From assembly GCA_035328405.1 (NCBI GenBank), contig DAOLIT010000016.1, positions 1 to 64,000 on the forward strand: 64,000 nt of DNA, read 5' to 3'. The notes beneath the pieces are model-generated. The model did not search any database, had not been told where the DNA came from, and worked only from the letters and a program-made list of their open reading frames with translations. Each line of letters starts with the position of its first letter. Position 1 is the stretch's first letter. The DNA comes from JAEUKA01 sp035328405 (GTDB lineage: Bacteria > Myxococcota_A > Polyangia > Palsa-1104 > JAEUJZ01). This document shows, piece after piece, positions 62,193 to 64,000 of this stretch. Made by a program: the position numbers and the translations under genes.

Positions 62193-63198
62193 GCCGAGCC
62201 GCTGCACGGAGCCTTACAACCGCCTGCTCAAAATCGGCGGGCGGCGGTTCCTGAAACAGCATGTCCTCTTGTGTGTGCGGGTGGACAAACCCGAGTGTCT
62301 CGGCGTGCAAAAGCAGCCGCGAGCTTTCTAGGGGCGTTTGTCCGTTGCGCACAAAGTCCCGAATGTAGACGCGCTCACCGATGATGGGATGCCCAGCCTC
62401 GGCCAGGTGTATGCGGATTTGATGCGTTTTGCCCGTTTCGATTTGGACCGCACACACCGTCGCCAGATTGCCGATGTGTTCGAGCACTTCAACATGAGTC
62501 AGCGCCAAACGCCCGGGCAGCCCTTGCTCGACTTTCCACGGCGACAGCGAGCCGCGCAGGCCGTCTCCGCGATCCTTGACCATGTAGCTCTCGATCGTGC
62601 GACTCAAAAAATAGCCGTGAACCACGCACAAGTACCGACGGCGGATGTCGTGGTATCGGAAGTTTTGTGAGAGAGTTCGTTCGGCTGTGCGTGTTTTGGC
62701 AAACATGAGCAAGCCCGAGGTGTCCTTGTCGATACGATGCACGACGAAAAGAGGTTGTTCCGTGGCTTTCTTGCCCGAGGCTCGCCACGCCTTGCGAACC
62801 AAATCCATTGCTGTATTGGACTCGGTGCGCTCGTACGGAACGCTCGACAGGCCAACCGGCTTGGACACGATGAGAAGCTGAGCGTCCTCAAATACGATGG
62901 CCTCTTTGGCACGAATCACCTCTTTGTGAAGAGGTTTTTTTGCCGCGTGATCGACGACAATGGTCTGTCCAGCGCGCACTCGCCGAGCCGGATCAGCAGC
63001 CCGTTCGGCGTTGGCATCCACGCGAACTTTTCGCGTTTCGCACAGGGTTCGAGCGGTAGACCACGAGAGCGACAAACGCTTCCGCAACACCGCCGCGAGC
63101 GTCTGACCGTCTTCCTCTTTGCCCAACGTAAACTCCAACATGCGGCGCATCCTATCGGCTTGCCGCTCGAATGCAAGGAGCGTGGTGCCAGGTTCCAT
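62080..63198 (-). CDS. RluA-family pseudouridine synthase
   Basis: A 372-residue enzyme with an S4-like N-terminal domain (LRKRLSLSWSTARTLCETRKVRVD) and an RluA catalytic domain (IVSKPVGLSSVPYE; HRIDKDTSGLLMFAK with the catalytic Asp; IETGKTHQIRIHLAEAGHP). It differs from the paralogue at 46247 in having a shorter N-terminus. The last 35 residues (after RAAARLSVADQ) are basic, Arg/Pro-rich and not family-like, because they are read antisense to the 3' end of ileS. RNA target unknown. It diverges from yceD. Confidence 0.85.
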   Translation of the reverse strand: MEPGTTLLAFERQADRMRRMLEFTLGKEEDGQTLAAVLRKRLSLSWSTARTLCETRKVRVDANAERAADPARRVRAGQTIVVDHAAKKPLHKEVIRAKEAIVFEDAQLLIVSKPVGLSSVPYERTESNTAMDLVRKAWRASGKKATEQPLFVVHRIDKDTSGLLMFAKTRTAERTLSQNFRYHDIRRRYLCVVHGYFLSRTIESYMVKDRGDGLRGSLSPWKVEQGLPGRLALTHVEVLEHIGNLATVCAVQIETGKTHQIRIHLAEAGHPIIGERVYIRDFVRNGQTPLESSRLLLHAETLGFVHPHTQEDMLFQEPPPADFEQAVVRLRAAARLSVADQSPPLGRRDRRSHPRPHPEVPLRPTLKASRPQ

Positions 63199-63242
63199 CA
63201 GCCCATTTCAGCCCGAAACCGAAAATGAGGGCGACGCTCATC

Positions 63243-63270
63243 TTGACAGAACGACTCGACTTTCTATGAT
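63243..63270 (+). promoter_or_regulatory. sigma-70 promoter for yceD-rpmF
   Basis: TTGACA (63243-63248), 16-bp spacer, TATGAT (63265-63270): a perfect -35 and a five-of-six -10. Transcription would start near 63277, about 17 bases before the yceD start. It is the strongest housekeeping-type promoter I can see in the window. Confidence 0.75.
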
Positions 63271-63293
63271 GCGCTTTCCAAGGCGCAGAGGGT

Positions 63294-63845
63294 ATGGACG
63301 AGCTTTGCTATCGACTCAAGGACTTAGAGAACAAGGAGCGGCACATGGATTGCCAGCTCGACAGGTCTCTTGTTGAGTCCGCTCTGTCCGACATGGATGT
63401 GGACTTGGCGAATTCGTTGGTGCGCCTGACTGCGGACGTGAGTTGCCACAACGTCACGGCGCTTTGCACGGGCCAACTGACAGGAGTGATCCGAATCCCC
63501 TGTCAGCGTTGCCTTGGGCCTGCGGAAGTCTTCGTGCAACAACCTCTTCACACTGTTTTTGTTCCACCGTCCGCAGCCATCGATCAGGATGACAAGGCGG
63601 GCACCGACGAAGATTTTTCCGACGAAGACGATTTGGATTACGCGCACCACGACGGCGAGGTGGTGGATTTAACGCCGATTTTGCGCGAGTACCTGGTTTT
63701 GGCGATTCCCATCACGGTGTATTGCAAGGAGGACTGTCGTGGTTTGTGTCCCTCTTGCGGCGCGGATCGCAATCTTGGCGATTGTTCGTGCCAACCCGCC
63801 CCGAAAATGTCGCCTTTCGCGACGCTCCGTGACATGAAACTTTGA
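63294..63845 (+). CDS. yceD: YceD/DUF177 family protein
   Basis: A 183-residue member of the YceD (DUF177) family, thought to act in 23S rRNA metabolism and commonly encoded just before rpmF. Visible family features are the paired Cys in IPCQRCLGPAEV, an acidic loop (about residues 95-120), VVDLTPILREYLVLAIP, and the C-terminal CKEDCRGLCPSCGADRN zinc-like cluster. ATG at 63294 gives the usual N-terminal strand; an internal ATG exists at residue 18. It follows a strong promoter and is 34 bp upstream of rpmF. Confidence 0.88.
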   Translation: MDELCYRLKDLENKERHMDCQLDRSLVESALSDMDVDLANSLVRLTADVSCHNVTALCTGQLTGVIRIPCQRCLGPAEVFVQQPLHTVFVPPSAAIDQDDKAGTDEDFSDEDDLDYAHHDGEVVDLTPILREYLVLAIPITVYCKEDCRGLCPSCGADRNLGDCSCQPAPKMSPFATLRDMKL

Positions 63846-63879
63846 CGCAAGCTCACACAGCCTGGGAGAACACAGCAAC

Positions 63880-64000
63880 ATGGCCGTTCAGAAAAGAAGA
63901 CAATCGAGCGCGCGGCGCGATTCGCGTCGGGCTCAATGGATGAAAATTGCAACGCCGGCATCGGCGACCTGCCCCAAATGCAATGCGGCAAGAATGCCTC
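63880..64000 (+). CDS. rpmF: 50S ribosomal protein L32 (partial)
   Basis: The first 40 codons of L32, cut by the window end. It begins MAVQKRRQSSARRDSRRAQW and continues with CPKCN, the first half of the L32 zinc ribbon. GGGAGAA lies about nine bases before the ATG. The yceD-rpmF order is the standard one in bacteria and is often followed by plsX and fab genes, which would lie beyond the window. Confidence 0.93.
   Translation, partial: MAVQKRRQSSARRDSRRAQWMKIATPASATCPKCNAARMP

Noticed and set aside
1..64000. tRNA or rRNA genes, prophage or transposon
   Set aside because: I found no T-loop/acceptor-stem patterns, no rRNA-like stretches, and no transposase, integrase or phage structural motifs.

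Overview
The window looks like chromosome from a Myxococcota-type (former Deltaproteobacteria) Gram-negative bacterium. The support is a long proline-rich Ser/Thr protein kinase, many lipoproteins, RpoN plus an NtrC-type activator, an AgmX/PglI-like lipoprotein, an amidase with a golvesin-like C-terminus, apolipoprotein N-acyltransferase, PBP1C, and fairly GC-rich DNA. This is inference from gene content; there is no rRNA or other phylogenetic marker that I could test. About 47 genes are packed tightly on both strands. I saw no tRNA, rRNA, CRISPR array, transposase, integrase or phage gene.

Layout. 0-5.1 kb: two unrecognised genes diverge from a 22-bp tandem-repeat array, followed by a DUF4397-type lipoprotein and a P-type cation ATPase. 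5.3-12.4 kb: a Ser/Thr kinase, a lipoprotein coupled to a serine hydrolase, a strong intrinsic terminator directly in front of a polyprenyl diphosphate synthase gene, and a DUF3108 protein. 12.4-18.6 kb (minus strand): a six-gene nucleoside-catabolism operon deoC-deoB-deoA-punA-cdd-amidohydrolase; its last four genes are joined by ATGA overlaps, and a 7-bp dyad lies just before deoC. 18.7-24.6 kb: a paired inactive and active M16 peptidase, then an amidase lipoprotein and a beta-propeller protein. 24.7-34.3 kb: lnt with an extra membrane domain, an unknown single-span protein, a DUF898 membrane protein, rpoN, a degenerate glutamine-amidotransferase-like protein, and a cytochrome c-FTR1 fusion.

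34.3-48.6 kb: a small lipoprotein, xseB, serA, a metallophosphoesterase lipoprotein, an O-antigen-ligase/TPR protein in an AT-richer patch, a Ppx/GppA-HD phosphatase coupled to a beta-propeller gene, rimO, a very small Fis-type regulator with a TATAAT box, a tail-anchored coiled-coil protein, and two RNA-modifying enzymes. 48.7-64 kb: clpB, a DnaJ-family gene, a sigma-54 activator with an altered GAFTGA loop, pbpC, a TPR protein, an ArsA-like ATPase with an altered P-loop, ileS, a second pseudouridine synthase, and yceD-rpmF behind a good sigma-70 promoter (rpmF runs off the window).

How the genes work together. The deo cluster would degrade purine and pyrimidine (deoxy)nucleosides to bases, acetaldehyde and glyceraldehyde-3-phosphate. 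Several genes serve the envelope (lnt, pbpC, amidase, O-antigen ligase-like protein, lipoproteins) or protein quality control and translation (clpB, dnaJ, ileS, rimO, the pseudouridine synthases, rpmF). Convergent neighbours repeatedly overlap at their 3' ends (11, 18, 33 and 113 bp), leaving little room for conventional terminators. No single obvious new defence or biosynthetic system was found. The items most worth a second look are the repeat array, the deo operator dyad and extended DeoC, the structured leader before the prenyl synthase gene, and several conserved enzymes with an altered key residue.
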